From NCBI RefSeq assembly GCF_000724545.1, contig NZ_JHBV01000016.1, forward strand, positions 248,001 through 312,000: DNA of 64,000 bases, given 5' to 3'. Numbering within the stretch: the stretch's first letter is position 1; every line of letters begins with the position of its first letter. The DNA is from Aureispira sp. CCB-QB1. GTDB taxonomy: Bacteria; Bacteroidota; Bacteroidia; Chitinophagales; Saprospiraceae. A program made the position numbers and the translations under genes. The notes beneath the pieces are model-generated. The model did not search any database. It saw only the letters and a list, made by a program, of their open reading frames with translations, and was not told the origin of the DNA. Below are positions 55,251-63,566 of this stretch, in pieces.

Positions 55251-56306
55251 ATGATACAACTACAGGATTATTCTATTCATTTTCAAGATAAAAATTTTGC
55301 GCTCCTAAGAGAACAACTAACAACAAATGCTTACTCTAAAATTTTTGTCTTAGTAGACAGCAATACCAACCGACACTGTTTGCCCATTCTTCAGAATGCT
55401 CTAGAAGGGATAGAATTGCATATTATTACCATACAAGCTGGAGAAATTCACAAAAATATAGAAACCTGCCAATTCATTTGGAAAGCTCTGATGCAACAAA
55501 AAGCAGATCGAAAGTCTGTTCTTTTGAACTTAGGAGGGGGTGTTATTGGCGACATGGGAGGCTTTTGCGCCAGTACTTTCAAGCGTGGAATTGATTTTAT
55601 ACAAATTCCAACCACATTGTTAGCGCAAGTAGATGCGTCTATTGGTGGTAAGTTAGGGGTTGATTTTGAATTGGTCAAAAATAGTATTGGTTTATTTAAC
55701 AATCCCCAAGCCGTCTATTTGTATACCGATTTTTTTAAAACATTACCCAAAAACGAACTGTATAGTGGTTATGCAGAAGTTGTCAAACATACTTTGATTC
55801 AGAATAAAGAGGCATTTCTACAACTCAATCAAATGGATTGCATAGAGCATTCTGATTGGGAATCGTTGGTAAAAGATTCTTTGTATATTAAGAAATCCAT
55901 TGTTGAACAAGACCCTTTCGAGGAAAACATTCGCAAAAGCCTTAACTTTGGGCACACCATTGGGCATGCCATCGAAAGTTTGAGCTGGGAAACAGATGCA
56001 CCTTTACTACATGGAGAAGCCGTTGCAATTGGTATGATTGCAGAATGCTATTTGAGCTACAAACTACTTGGTTTGCCCCAACATGAATTGGATTTGATTG
56101 GGCAATATTTAAAATCATTATACGCTAAATTTGACCTCCATAAAATTCATTCCACCAATATTATCACCCTCATTCAACAAGATAAAAAAAACGAACACCA
56201 ACAAATCTGTTTCACTTTATTGAATAAGATTGGTGCATTCAAAATCAACATACATGCTTCTGAGGCACTTATTTTAGAATCCTTAGCGTATTATAATAAT
56301 CTATAA
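55251..56306 (+). CDS. aroB: 3-dehydroquinate synthase
   Basis: The enzyme converts DAHP to 3-dehydroquinate, the second shikimate-pathway step, using NAD+ and a divalent metal. The 351-residue protein has [40 protein letters not shown] and the metal-ligand motifs [19 protein letters not shown] and [10 protein letters not shown]. aroC starts 5 bp after its stop codon, so the two form an operon. Confidence 0.96.
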   Translation: MIQLQDYSIHFQDKNFALLREQLTTNAYSKIFVLVDSNTNRHCLPILQNALEGIELHIITIQAGEIHKNIETCQFIWKALMQQKADRKSVLLNLGGGVIGDMGGFCASTFKRGIDFIQIPTTLLAQVDASIGGKLGVDFELVKNSIGLFNNPQAVYLYTDFFKTLPKNELYSGYAEVVKHTLIQNKEAFLQLNQMDCIEHSDWESLVKDSLYIKKSIVEQDPFEENIRKSLNFGHTIGHAIESLSWETDAPLLHGEAVAIGMIAECYLSYKLLGLPQHELDLIGQYLKSLYAKFDLHKIHSTNIITLIQQDKKNEHQQICFTLLNKIGAFKINIHASEALILESLAYYNNL

Positions 56307-56311
56307 AAATC

Positions 56312-57391
56312 ATGGCAGGCAACACATTTGGAAAAATATTTAAAATCACCACCTTTGGAGAATCACATGGAACAGGTATTGGAGTTGTTATTGATGGCTG
56401 TCCAGCAGGAATAGAATTAAATTTAGCTTATATTCAACACCAGCTCAATCGCCGCAAACCAGGACAATCCAAAATCGTCACACAACGCAAAGAGGCAGAC
56501 GAATTTGAAATTCTATCGGGCGTATTTGAAGGCAAAACAACGGGCACCCCCTTAACACTATTCATTGCCAATACTAATCATAAATCAAAGGATTACGATC
56601 ATATCAAAGATAAACTTCGTCCCTCTCATGCCGACTTTACTTATCGACAAAAATACGTCAATAGAGATTACCGTGGTGGTGGTCGTGCCTCTGCTCGTGA
56701 GACCGCAGCAAGAGTAGCAGCAGGGGCCATCGCTCAACAAATTTTGGAACAAAAAGGTATCGTCATTACCGCTTATGTCAGCCAAGTTGGTCCTTTGGAA
56801 ATACAGCAACCTAAAGAAGAATTGGATTTTTCGCTAATTGAAGCAACCCCTGTACGTTGCCCAGATATTTCAAGAGCAAAAGAAATGGAGGCGTACATTA
56901 AGCAAATAAAAAAAGAAGGCGATACAACAGGCGGTGTCGTTAGTTGCGTCATCCAAGGTTGCCCAGTCGGATTGGGTGAACCTATTTTTGACCGTTTGCA
57001 TGCTGAACTAGGCAAAGCTATGTTAAGTATCAATGCTTGCAAAGGCTTTCAATATGGTTCTGGATTTGACGGGGTTTGTATGAGAGGTTCGGAACACAAT
57101 GATATTTTTATCAATGATAATGGTATAATTAAAACCACTAGTAATTACTCTGGCGGGATTCAGGGTGGTATTTCTAATGGTATGGATATTTATTTTAGAA
57201 CTGCTTTCAAACCTGTTGCAACTATCATGCGCCCTCAACCTTCTGTTGATGTTAATGGCAATTCGGTTACTGTAACGGGCAAAGGTCGACACGATCCATG
57301 TGTGGTACCAAGAGCAGTCCCGATTGTAGAGAGTATGGCAGCACTAGTTTTGATAGATTATTATTTATTAGCGAGGACAGATCACTTCTAA
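56312..57391 (+). CDS. aroC: Chorismate synthase
   Basis: The enzyme makes chorismate from EPSP in the last common step of aromatic biosynthesis, with reduced FMN. The 359-residue protein shows the family signatures [18 protein letters not shown] near the N-terminus, [20 protein letters not shown], and [17 protein letters not shown] near the C-terminus. It follows aroB by 5 bp. Together with the upstream hydroxylase it links general chorismate supply to tyrosine formation. Confidence 0.97.
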   Translation: MAGNTFGKIFKITTFGESHGTGIGVVIDGCPAGIELNLAYIQHQLNRRKPGQSKIVTQRKEADEFEILSGVFEGKTTGTPLTLFIANTNHKSKDYDHIKDKLRPSHADFTYRQKYVNRDYRGGGRASARETAARVAAGAIAQQILEQKGIVITAYVSQVGPLEIQQPKEELDFSLIEATPVRCPDISRAKEMEAYIKQIKKEGDTTGGVVSCVIQGCPVGLGEPIFDRLHAELGKAMLSINACKGFQYGSGFDGVCMRGSEHNDIFINDNGIIKTTSNYSGGIQGGISNGMDIYFRTAFKPVATIMRPQPSVDVNGNSVTVTGKGRHDPCVVPRAVPIVESMAALVLIDYYLLARTDHF

Positions 57392-57425
57392 TATGACCAT
57401 CTACTAACAATACTGTAATTACAAA

Positions 57426-57457
57426 TTAGGAGAGTTCTACAAAAAAGCATATTTTTG
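57426..57457 (+). promoter_or_regulatory. Possible promoter of mtaB
   Basis: TATTTTTG (57450-57457) matches the -7 consensus. A TTA (57426-57428), one mismatch from TTG, lies 21 nt upstream. Transcription would start about 25 nt before the GTG start at 57487. Confidence 0.35.
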
Positions 57458-57486
57458 TGTTTTGTTTTCATAAAAAATAAATTGTT

Positions 57487-58827
57487 GTGGCAACACCAAA
57501 AACCGTAGCTTTTCACACCTTGGGCTGCAAATTAAATTATTCTGAAACTTCCAGTATTGGACGTTTATTTGAAGAAGCAGGATATAATGAAGTAGCATTT
57601 AAAGAAGCTGCTGATATTTATGTAATTAATACTTGCTCCGTAACAGATTTTGCAGATCGAAAATGTCGAAAAACTGTTCGAAAAGCACTACGCCATTCCC
57701 CTAATGCCTTTGTAGTAGTGGTTGGATGTTATGCCCAATTAAAACCAGATGAAATTGCAGAAATACCAGGCGTTGATCTAGTCTTGGGTGCTGCTCAAAA
57801 GTTTAGAATTCTAGATTATGTAGATGACTTGAGCAAAGCCCCTTCCAAGGGAATGGTAAAGGCAGGCGACGTCAAAGAAGCTAATGAGTTTGTCAATGCT
57901 TTTTCGTTTGGCGATCGCACCCGCTCTTTCTTGAAAGTACAAGATGGTTGCAATTATAAATGTTCTTTTTGTACGATTCCTCAAGCTAGAGGTGCTAGTC
58001 GAAGCAATACCATTGAAAGTATTGTCCAAAATGCACAAGAAATTGCAGCTATGGGTATTAAAGAAATTGTACTAACAGGGGTTAATATTGGAGATTTTGG
58101 CAATGGTACGGAAGTTATTGAGGGGCTAAAGCCTAAAAAAGAGGCACTTTTTATTGATTTAATCAAGGATTTAGATTTGGTTGAAGGGATTGAGCGTTTT
58201 AGAATTTCTTCAATTGAGCCCAATCTATTGACGAATGAAATCATTGAATTTGTAGCCAACTCCAACCGCTTTGTACCTCATTTTCACATTCCGTTGCAAT
58301 CAGGTAATAACAAACAATTGAGAGCCATGCGCCGCCGTTACAAACGAGAATTATATGCCGACCGAGTAGCTTCTATTCGTCAGCATATGCCGCATTGTTG
58401 TATTGGTGTTGATGTCATTGTGGGTTTTCCTGGCGAAACCGATGAAGATTTTAAAGAGACCTATCAATTTATTCAAGAACTAGACATTTCTTATTTACAC
58501 GTTTTCACCTATTCTGAACGGGCTAACACCCCTGCTGCCGAAATGGATGACGTTGTCCCCGTCCACATTCGAAGAGAACGAAACGAAATGTTGCGCATTT
58601 TATCTGAAAAGAAACGTCGTCATTTTTATGAGCAATATATTGGCACTCAGCAAGTCGCTTTGTTAGAGGGTAAAAATGTAGAGGGCAAAATGACAGGCTT
58701 TACTCAAAACTATATTAAGGTTGCTGTTGATTATGATGAAAAACTTATCAATCAATTAGTTCCAGTACAATTGAACCAACTGACTCATCGAGAAGAGGAG
58801 TTGATGGTTGATGCTATTATTTTATAA
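57487..58827 (+). CDS. mtaB: tRNA (t6A37)-methylthiotransferase
   Basis: This radical-SAM enzyme adds a methylthio group to t6A at position 37 of ANN-decoding tRNAs. The 446-residue protein has the N-terminal UPF0004 domain with the three cluster Cys (Cys14, Cys50, Cys81), the radical-SAM motif CNYKCSFC (Cys155, Cys159, Cys162) followed by TIPQARGASRS, and a C-terminal TRAM-like region. The CxxxCxxC context and length fit MtaB better than MiaB or RimO. The GTG at 57487 is the only suitable start, because VAFHTLGCKLN is the conserved N-terminus and no ATG lies upstream in frame nearby. Confidence 0.92.
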   Translation: MATPKTVAFHTLGCKLNYSETSSIGRLFEEAGYNEVAFKEAADIYVINTCSVTDFADRKCRKTVRKALRHSPNAFVVVVGCYAQLKPDEIAEIPGVDLVLGAAQKFRILDYVDDLSKAPSKGMVKAGDVKEANEFVNAFSFGDRTRSFLKVQDGCNYKCSFCTIPQARGASRSNTIESIVQNAQEIAAMGIKEIVLTGVNIGDFGNGTEVIEGLKPKKEALFIDLIKDLDLVEGIERFRISSIEPNLLTNEIIEFVANSNRFVPHFHIPLQSGNNKQLRAMRRRYKRELYADRVASIRQHMPHCCIGVDVIVGFPGETDEDFKETYQFIQELDISYLHVFTYSERANTPAAEMDDVVPVHIRRERNEMLRILSEKKRRHFYEQYIGTQQVALLEGKNVEGKMTGFTQNYIKVAVDYDEKLINQLVPVQLNQLTHREEELMVDAIIL

Positions 58828-58843
58828 TGTTATATTAAGTAGT

Positions 58844-58872
58844 ACTCCGTTGAAAAATTAACGGAGTTTTGT
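58844..58872 (+). terminator. Terminator of mtaB built from paired repeat ends
   Basis: ACTCCGTT (58844-58851) and AACGGAGT (58860-58867) form an 8-bp stem with TTTTG following. The sequence equals the two ends (TACTCCGTTGA and its complement) of the interspersed elements, so a collapsed element may now serve as the terminator. Confidence 0.6.
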
Positions 58873-58880
58873 TGTATTAG

Positions 58881-58988
58881 TAGTTCGTTGATTAGCTCCC
58901 TGCGGTCGTGAGATCGCTATCGCTTAGTTGTTTACTTTTTTACCAAAAAGATAAAAAAGCACATTTATATTAGTTTTTCAACGAACTA
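58881..58988. repeat. 108-bp MITE-like element with perfect 11-bp terminal inverted repeats
   Basis: TAGTTCGTTGA (58881-58891) and TCAACGAACTA (58978-58988) are exact complements. The interior (CTCCCTGCGGTCGTGAGATC) encodes nothing. This is the cleanest copy of the repeat family in the window. It overlaps the promoter of the next gene by a few bases. Confidence 0.75.
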
Positions 58989-59018
58989 TTGTTGTATCAA
59001 AAGCTAAAAATATTCTTG
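58989..59018 (+). promoter_or_regulatory. Probable promoter of the deiodinase-like gene
   Basis: TTG (58989-58991), a 19-nt spacer and TATTCTTG (59011-59018, one mismatch) would start transcription about 15 nt before the ATG at 59040. The -33 element abuts the right end of the 108-bp repeat. Confidence 0.55.
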
Positions 59019-59039
59019 TAACTATAAAAAACACCACCA

Positions 59040-59702
59040 ATGAGCAAGTATCCATTTATCCCTCATTCTCGCCCCGTCCTTTCTGACGAGCAACTGCTAG
59101 AAAACTCTAAAACTTTTTATGAAGAGATGGATACTCGTCGTACCGTGCGACATTTTTCTAGTCGCCCTGTTCCCAAAGAGGTGATTGAAAATATCATCAA
59201 GACAGCTTCGACGGCTCCTTCTGGTGCACACAAACAACCTTGGACATTTGCAATTATTAGTTCTCCTGACATGAAGCGCAAAATTCGAATTGCCGCAGAA
59301 AAAGAAGAGCAAGAAAATTATCATGGAAGAATGTCTGAAGAATGGATTAGAGATTTAGAACCCCTTGGCACGGATGAACACAAACCATTCTTGGAAGATG
59401 CTCCTTATTTAATTGCGGTCTTTAAGAAAGCTTATGACATTCATCCAGAAGGCAAACGCAAGAATTATTATGTAAATGAATCGGTTGGATTAGCCGCAGG
59501 TTTTTTGATTGCAGCCATTCATCAAGCGGGTTTGTGTTCCTTAACGCACACACCTAGCCCAATGAATTTTCTAGAACAAATCTTAGAACGTCCTAAAAAT
59601 GAACGAGCTATTTTGTTGTTGCCTGTCGGCTATCCGTCAGAAGAAGCGGTTGTTCCAGATATTCAACGCAAGCCACTAGAAGAAGTTTCTGTTTGGTATT
59701 GA
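59040..59702 (+). CDS. Iodotyrosine deiodinase-like flavoprotein (nitroreductase superfamily)
   Basis: The 220-residue protein belongs to the nitroreductase fold (TRRTVRHFSSRPVPKEVIEN, FMN phosphate-binding Arg residues, APSGAHKQPWTF). Beyond that it follows iodotyrosine deiodinase closely: Glu90 and Tyr94 (EEQENYHGRM) and Lys115 (EHKPFLEDAP) stand at the same mutual spacing as Glu157, Tyr161 and Lys182 of the human enzyme, the residues that hold the zwitterion of halotyrosine. LLLPVGYPSEEAVVPDIQRK matches the C-terminal end. The predicted reaction is reductive dehalogenation of iodo- or bromotyrosine with FMN. Bacterial homologues with this activity are known. It lies next to aromatic amino-acid genes. 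Confidence 0.88.
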   Translation: MSKYPFIPHSRPVLSDEQLLENSKTFYEEMDTRRTVRHFSSRPVPKEVIENIIKTASTAPSGAHKQPWTFAIISSPDMKRKIRIAAEKEEQENYHGRMSEEWIRDLEPLGTDEHKPFLEDAPYLIAVFKKAYDIHPEGKRKNYYVNESVGLAAGFLIAAIHQAGLCSLTHTPSPMNFLEQILERPKNERAILLLPVGYPSEEAVVPDIQRKPLEEVSVWY

Positions 59703-59738
59703 ACTTAGTTGATGCATTCAGCCTAGGCGCAATATCAT

Positions 59739-59786
59739 CACTTCGTTGAAACTACAACATTAGTAGTTAGCTACGCTGCTACTATT
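59739..59786. repeat. Interspersed repeat module (rearranged copy)
   Basis: CACTTCGTTGAAACTACAAC (59740-59759) followed by TAGTAGTTAGCTACGCTGCT (59761-59780) combines the left end of one repeat copy with the core of an inverted one. It lies just upstream of the GldM-like cluster. Confidence 0.6.
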
Positions 59787-59812
59787 GAACATAAAACCTT
59801 AAAACAATTGAC

Positions 59813-61513
59813 ATGAAACTAACACTAACTTACCTGACCTTTTTTGTACTTAGCCTTGCTAGTATTTTCAGCTCCTGTGAGCAACCCCAAAACCCAATAA
59901 ACTCCCCTTCTCCCGATGATGAAAAAGTACTTACTAAAAAGGAAGAGACCACTCCTTTATCTTCGACTACCTCCTATAATGATTTTATAAGTTCGATGCG
60001 TAATTTAAAAGCAATTAATACTTATATCGAATCGTCTAATCAACAATTGGTCAGTTCAATGGATGCAACGGTAGTACATAAACAGCAATATCAACCACTG
60101 GTTTCTACTGCTTTTCAAATACAAAGCTTAACCACCGAATTTCATCAATATATCTATGCTTTAAAGGATTTGATGGCGCAAGAATCAAAAGGAGTTTATA
60201 CACAATTTGATAGTGAAGCCAAAGCAAATTCTGACCTTATTGGAATGCCAAAAGATGGTGAGAACAAAGAAGTTGTTGAGCAAGTTTTTATCACAGGAAA
60301 ATACGGCGGCGTGAACACTCAGGAACAACAAGGTCCTGTTCTCTACAACAAGTTAAATCAATTAATAAAAGACTATCTACATGTTGTTGGTAATCTCTGG
60401 AAAGACGGTGGTATTCGGGCAACTATATTTGCTGATTCCTACAAAAAAGAAGCCTTTGTCAAACGTATCAGTGAAGCTATTTTATTAAATACTTTTCATA
60501 AAAGCCTTGGCACATCCAATTGGGTGGAAGATAATTTTCAAAACAAAACGCTCCAAGAGGCTTATCTTAGTCTAACCTCATTGCAAAGTCAGGTTAACTT
60601 ATCGGCAGCAGCAGTATTAAAACCGTTGTCTGAGCAAATGGGTAAATTAGAACTTACTTACGATCGGTTTGATGTCTTTACACAGTCTTCGAAGTCTTAT
60701 GTTTTGTTAGGCGAAACTTATGAGAGTGAAATAATGCTAGGCGCCTATTCTTCTCAAGCCAATTTTGCGGTTTCTGTTGATGGACGTGGTCTTTCTGTCA
60801 TAGATGGAAAAGCAATCTATTCTACTCCTACATCTAAGGTTGGGGAACACAAGTATACTGCCAAAATAGCTGTTCAAAATCCATTGACAGGAGAAACAGA
60901 AACCTTCAACAAAACATTCAAATATGAAGTCGGTCAACCTGCATTTACTGCCTCTGCCGACAAGCAAAATATACTATACATTGGCGTTGACAATCCTATT
61001 ACGATTGCAGCAGCTGGTGTTGCTTCTTCAGCTCTAAAAATATCTGCTGTTGGCGCTTTCTTAAAAAAATCAAGCACTACTACAGGATACATCGCTCAGG
61101 TTCAAAAACCTGGAGAGGTTATCATCACAGTAAAGGATATACAAAAAGGACGTGCATTTCCATTTAAGTTTATCGCTAAAAAAATCCCCAATCCTGTGCT
61201 TAAATATGGTACTTATACCGATGGGACGATTTCTTCAAAGGATTTCAAAGCACAAACTAAATTAATGGCTGTCCTAGAAGACTTTGACTACGATGCTCAA
61301 TGTACCATTCAATCTTTTAGGTTAACGTATACTAGAAAACGACAAGATGCCGTAGAACTAAATGGAAAAGGAGGGCATTTATCTGGACAAATTAAAAGTG
61401 CGATTCAACAAGCCAAACCTGGTGATCAGTATGCTTTTACAGACGTACATGTCCGTTGTTCTGGAGACAAAAGTACTCGTCGAATCAGTGGTCTAGCATT
61501 CGCTATCAAATAA
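59813..61513 (+). CDS. GldM-like lipoprotein, full-length periplasmic architecture
   Basis: The 566-residue protein begins MKLTLTYLTFFVLSLASIFS followed by SCEQ, a lipoprotein-type signal (Cys22). After a Pro/Ser/Thr-rich linker, four GldM-like regions are visible: a helical first domain (about 55-290: GMPKDGENKEVVEQVFITGK, NWVEDNFQNKTL), a second (about 300-385: YVLLGETYESEIMLGAY), a third (about 387-470: SADKQNILYIGVDNPITIAA) and a fourth (about 470-566: DGTISSKDFKAQTKLMAVLE, GDQYAFTDVHVRCSG). True GldM spans the inner membrane with one helix and forms the T9SS motor with GldL. Here that helix is replaced by a lipid anchor and gldK, gldL and gldN are not adjacent, so it is a paralogue. Three similar genes follow. 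Confidence 0.8.
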   Translation: MKLTLTYLTFFVLSLASIFSSCEQPQNPINSPSPDDEKVLTKKEETTPLSSTTSYNDFISSMRNLKAINTYIESSNQQLVSSMDATVVHKQQYQPLVSTAFQIQSLTTEFHQYIYALKDLMAQESKGVYTQFDSEAKANSDLIGMPKDGENKEVVEQVFITGKYGGVNTQEQQGPVLYNKLNQLIKDYLHVVGNLWKDGGIRATIFADSYKKEAFVKRISEAILLNTFHKSLGTSNWVEDNFQNKTLQEAYLSLTSLQSQVNLSAAAVLKPLSEQMGKLELTYDRFDVFTQSSKSYVLLGETYESEIMLGAYSSQANFAVSVDGRGLSVIDGKAIYSTPTSKVGEHKYTAKIAVQNPLTGETETFNKTFKYEVGQPAFTASADKQNILYIGVDNPITIAAAGVASSALKISAVGAFLKKSSTTTGYIAQVQKPGEVIITVKDIQKGRAFPFKFIAKKIPNPVLKYGTYTDGTISSKDFKAQTKLMAVLEDFDYDAQCTIQSFRLTYTRKRQDAVELNGKGGHLSGQIKSAIQQAKPGDQYAFTDVHVRCSGDKSTRRISGLAFAIK

Positions 61514-61557
61514 TATATATAGCATCTTGTATTCTTTTTAGAATTTTTCATTATGAG

Positions 61558-61598
61558 ATCGTAAAGCATAAATTGTATTATGTTTTACGATTTTTTTT
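61558..61598 (+). terminator. Intrinsic terminator after the first GldM-like gene
   Basis: The 14-bp stem ATCGTAAAGCATAA / TTATGTTTTACGAT (61558-61571 and 61578-61591, one G-T pair) is followed by Ts up to 61598. The next gene starts 21 bp later, so it should have its own promoter or depend on read-through. Confidence 0.75.
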
Positions 61599-61618
61599 GA
61601 TCTTATTTTTGCTTATTT

Positions 61619-62491
61619 ATGTATAATATTTTGCTTTTGGGATGTCTTATTTTGGGGTTAAACAGCTGCCAGCATGCTATATCTATAAATGATAGCCAAT
61701 CGTTAATTAATACTCAACGAAATAATTTAAAAACATTTCAATTATTAATTCAAAATCAAGTAGATAATGTCACCAATGAAGCTATCAAAAACAGAATAAA
61801 AAAGATACAATATATTACAATCAACCTTTATGACCGTATTGAATTGTATTATCAACAATTATCCAATTTTCCTACTGAAAAGCCATCTTCATATGTATCT
61901 CAATTGAATCTTTTTCAATCCGAAGCAGATTCTTTGCAAGAGAAGTACCTTCTACTTATAAGTGCAGTTTGGGATAATGAAGACATTAAAGGAACTATTG
62001 GAGATTCTAGCCAAAGAATAACAGCACTTCAACAAATAAAGCGTCAATTAGTTCCTCTACATGAATTGAGAAAAAATCTAGTACACAATCAACAATCTCA
62101 ACAAAATGCTCTTCTTCAGTTGAGTCACCTTCAACATCAAATAAAGCAAAATGAATATGCATTTATTCACTTCTTAGCGCATCAAACAAAATACGTAAGA
62201 ATTTGTGGTGGTTCCCCTTATTCTATCTTAGTCACTAGTCCTAAACCTTGTATACGACTAGGTGAAACCTACAAGGCAGCAATAACCCTAAAAACGTTCC
62301 ATTCTCCTCAATTACTAGCTGCTCAAATTAATCAAGATAACCTTTCAATTACAAATAACTCCTGTATCTACCAAACTAAAGCTGCCAAAGTAGGAGAAGC
62401 AGCTTATCATGTTACTCTAACCTTTACCCATCCTAATTCAACCCAAACCATTACCCAAACACAAGCCTTTTATTTTGAAACAACTCCCTAA
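61619..62491 (+). CDS. Short GldM-like lipoprotein (first and second domains only)
   Basis: The 290-residue protein starts MYNILLLGCLILGLNSCQHA, with a lipobox Cys at residue 17. A helical region (about 25-200) rich in Gln and Asn follows. Then comes a beta domain whose CIRLGETYKAAITLKTFHSP and ITNNSCIYQTKAAKVGEAAY stretches align with the second domain of the upstream paralogue (YVLLGETYESEIMLGAYSSQ; AIYSTPTSKVGEHKY). The third and fourth GldM domains are absent. A 9-bp gap leads to the next paralogue. The relation to GldM is clear in the beta domain and weaker in the helical part. Confidence 0.65.
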   Translation: MYNILLLGCLILGLNSCQHAISINDSQSLINTQRNNLKTFQLLIQNQVDNVTNEAIKNRIKKIQYITINLYDRIELYYQQLSNFPTEKPSSYVSQLNLFQSEADSLQEKYLLLISAVWDNEDIKGTIGDSSQRITALQQIKRQLVPLHELRKNLVHNQQSQQNALLQLSHLQHQIKQNEYAFIHFLAHQTKYVRICGGSPYSILVTSPKPCIRLGETYKAAITLKTFHSPQLLAAQINQDNLSITNNSCIYQTKAAKVGEAAYHVTLTFTHPNSTQTITQTQAFYFETTP

Positions 62492-62500
62492 TTCACAACA

Positions 62501-63556
62501 ATGAAATCTTTCTGTTTACAATACTTGATAATTATTATTTGTTGCTTGAGTAGTTGTCAAAACAACAATTCAGACGCCTTTGTTCTCCATTACCACCAAC
62601 TTAATCAAAGCTTGCATTATAGTAACCAACTACTTAGCTATGAGACGACTCATTCTTTGATAAATATGGAAGAAATTGCCCACGTAGCAACGCAATACAT
62701 ACCGTTCGTTGAAAAAGTAAAATCAGCTCATCGACAAAAAGAAACATTGGATCAGTTCATTCGTTCCATTAAAGCGAAATTAATATCCGAAACAGGTGGT
62801 GTTTATAATAAAGAAGAAGCGCTGGCAATTCAAGAAGATTCTTCTTGGGAAGGAATCCCAAAAGGAGCAAAAACGACTCGTTCTATTGAGAAAATATTAC
62901 TTATGGAAAAGTATGATGATAAGATGAACTTACCTCTTGCAGAATTATTAGATCAAAAAATACAAGCATTTGTCTTATACAACACTAATTGGCTAGATTC
63001 TCTCTTACAAAATTCAACGTTCAACACTCCTACATTTGAAAAGGAGACAAGGAATTGTTTGCGACAATTTAAAAATAATATAGCTCTCAAAACTTCTCTA
63101 ATTTATTCCAATCAGAAAAATTCATCAAAAGTTTGGGCAGAAGTAAATTTTCAAAACAAACCGTTGATTGCTATCTTAAACGATCTAATAAGCATACAAA
63201 ATACGATTGAAATAGCGCAATACACCATCATAAACCTCTTTACGAATTATCTTTATTCTATAAACAATGATTCTTACAATCAAGTCGAAATAATATCTCA
63301 TAGCACGACTCCTCATGTACAAGTTGGAAAAGATTATGAAGCAACCATCTCCCTAGCAACTTATTCAGCTAACGCTACTTTTGATGTTGTTATAAAAGGA
63401 GATACCATTGCTGCTATTAATGGCAAAGCAACTTGCCGTATACGCCCTCAAAAAACTGGTAAACAAGAACATGCAGCAACTATTCTTATTACCAATCCTA
63501 TAACAGGCGAACGTACAAGCATTAACAAAAAACTTTCTTTTGAAGTCATCCCTTAA
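62501..63556 (+). CDS. Short GldM-like lipoprotein (first and second domains only)
   Basis: The 351-residue protein starts MKSFCLQYLIIIICCLSSCQ, with lipobox LSSC (Cys19). The helical first domain (about 30-255) shares 'GVYNKEEA...GIPKGAKTTRSIEKI' wording and WAEVNFQNKPLIAILNDLIS with the first paralogue (NWVEDNFQNKTLQEAYLSLT). The second domain (about 265-351: HVQVGKDYEATISLATYSAN, AINGKATCRIRPQKTGKQEH, TNPITGERTSINKKLSFEV) is strongly conserved. The protein ends exactly where the third GldM domain would begin. It is 9 bp after the previous gene and 10 bp before the next, so the three are an operon. Confidence 0.75.
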   Translation: MKSFCLQYLIIIICCLSSCQNNNSDAFVLHYHQLNQSLHYSNQLLSYETTHSLINMEEIAHVATQYIPFVEKVKSAHRQKETLDQFIRSIKAKLISETGGVYNKEEALAIQEDSSWEGIPKGAKTTRSIEKILLMEKYDDKMNLPLAELLDQKIQAFVLYNTNWLDSLLQNSTFNTPTFEKETRNCLRQFKNNIALKTSLIYSNQKNSSKVWAEVNFQNKPLIAILNDLISIQNTIEIAQYTIINLFTNYLYSINNDSYNQVEIISHSTTPHVQVGKDYEATISLATYSANATFDVVIKGDTIAAINGKATCRIRPQKTGKQEHAATILITNPITGERTSINKKLSFEVIP

Positions 63557-63566
63557 TTCCATTTCT

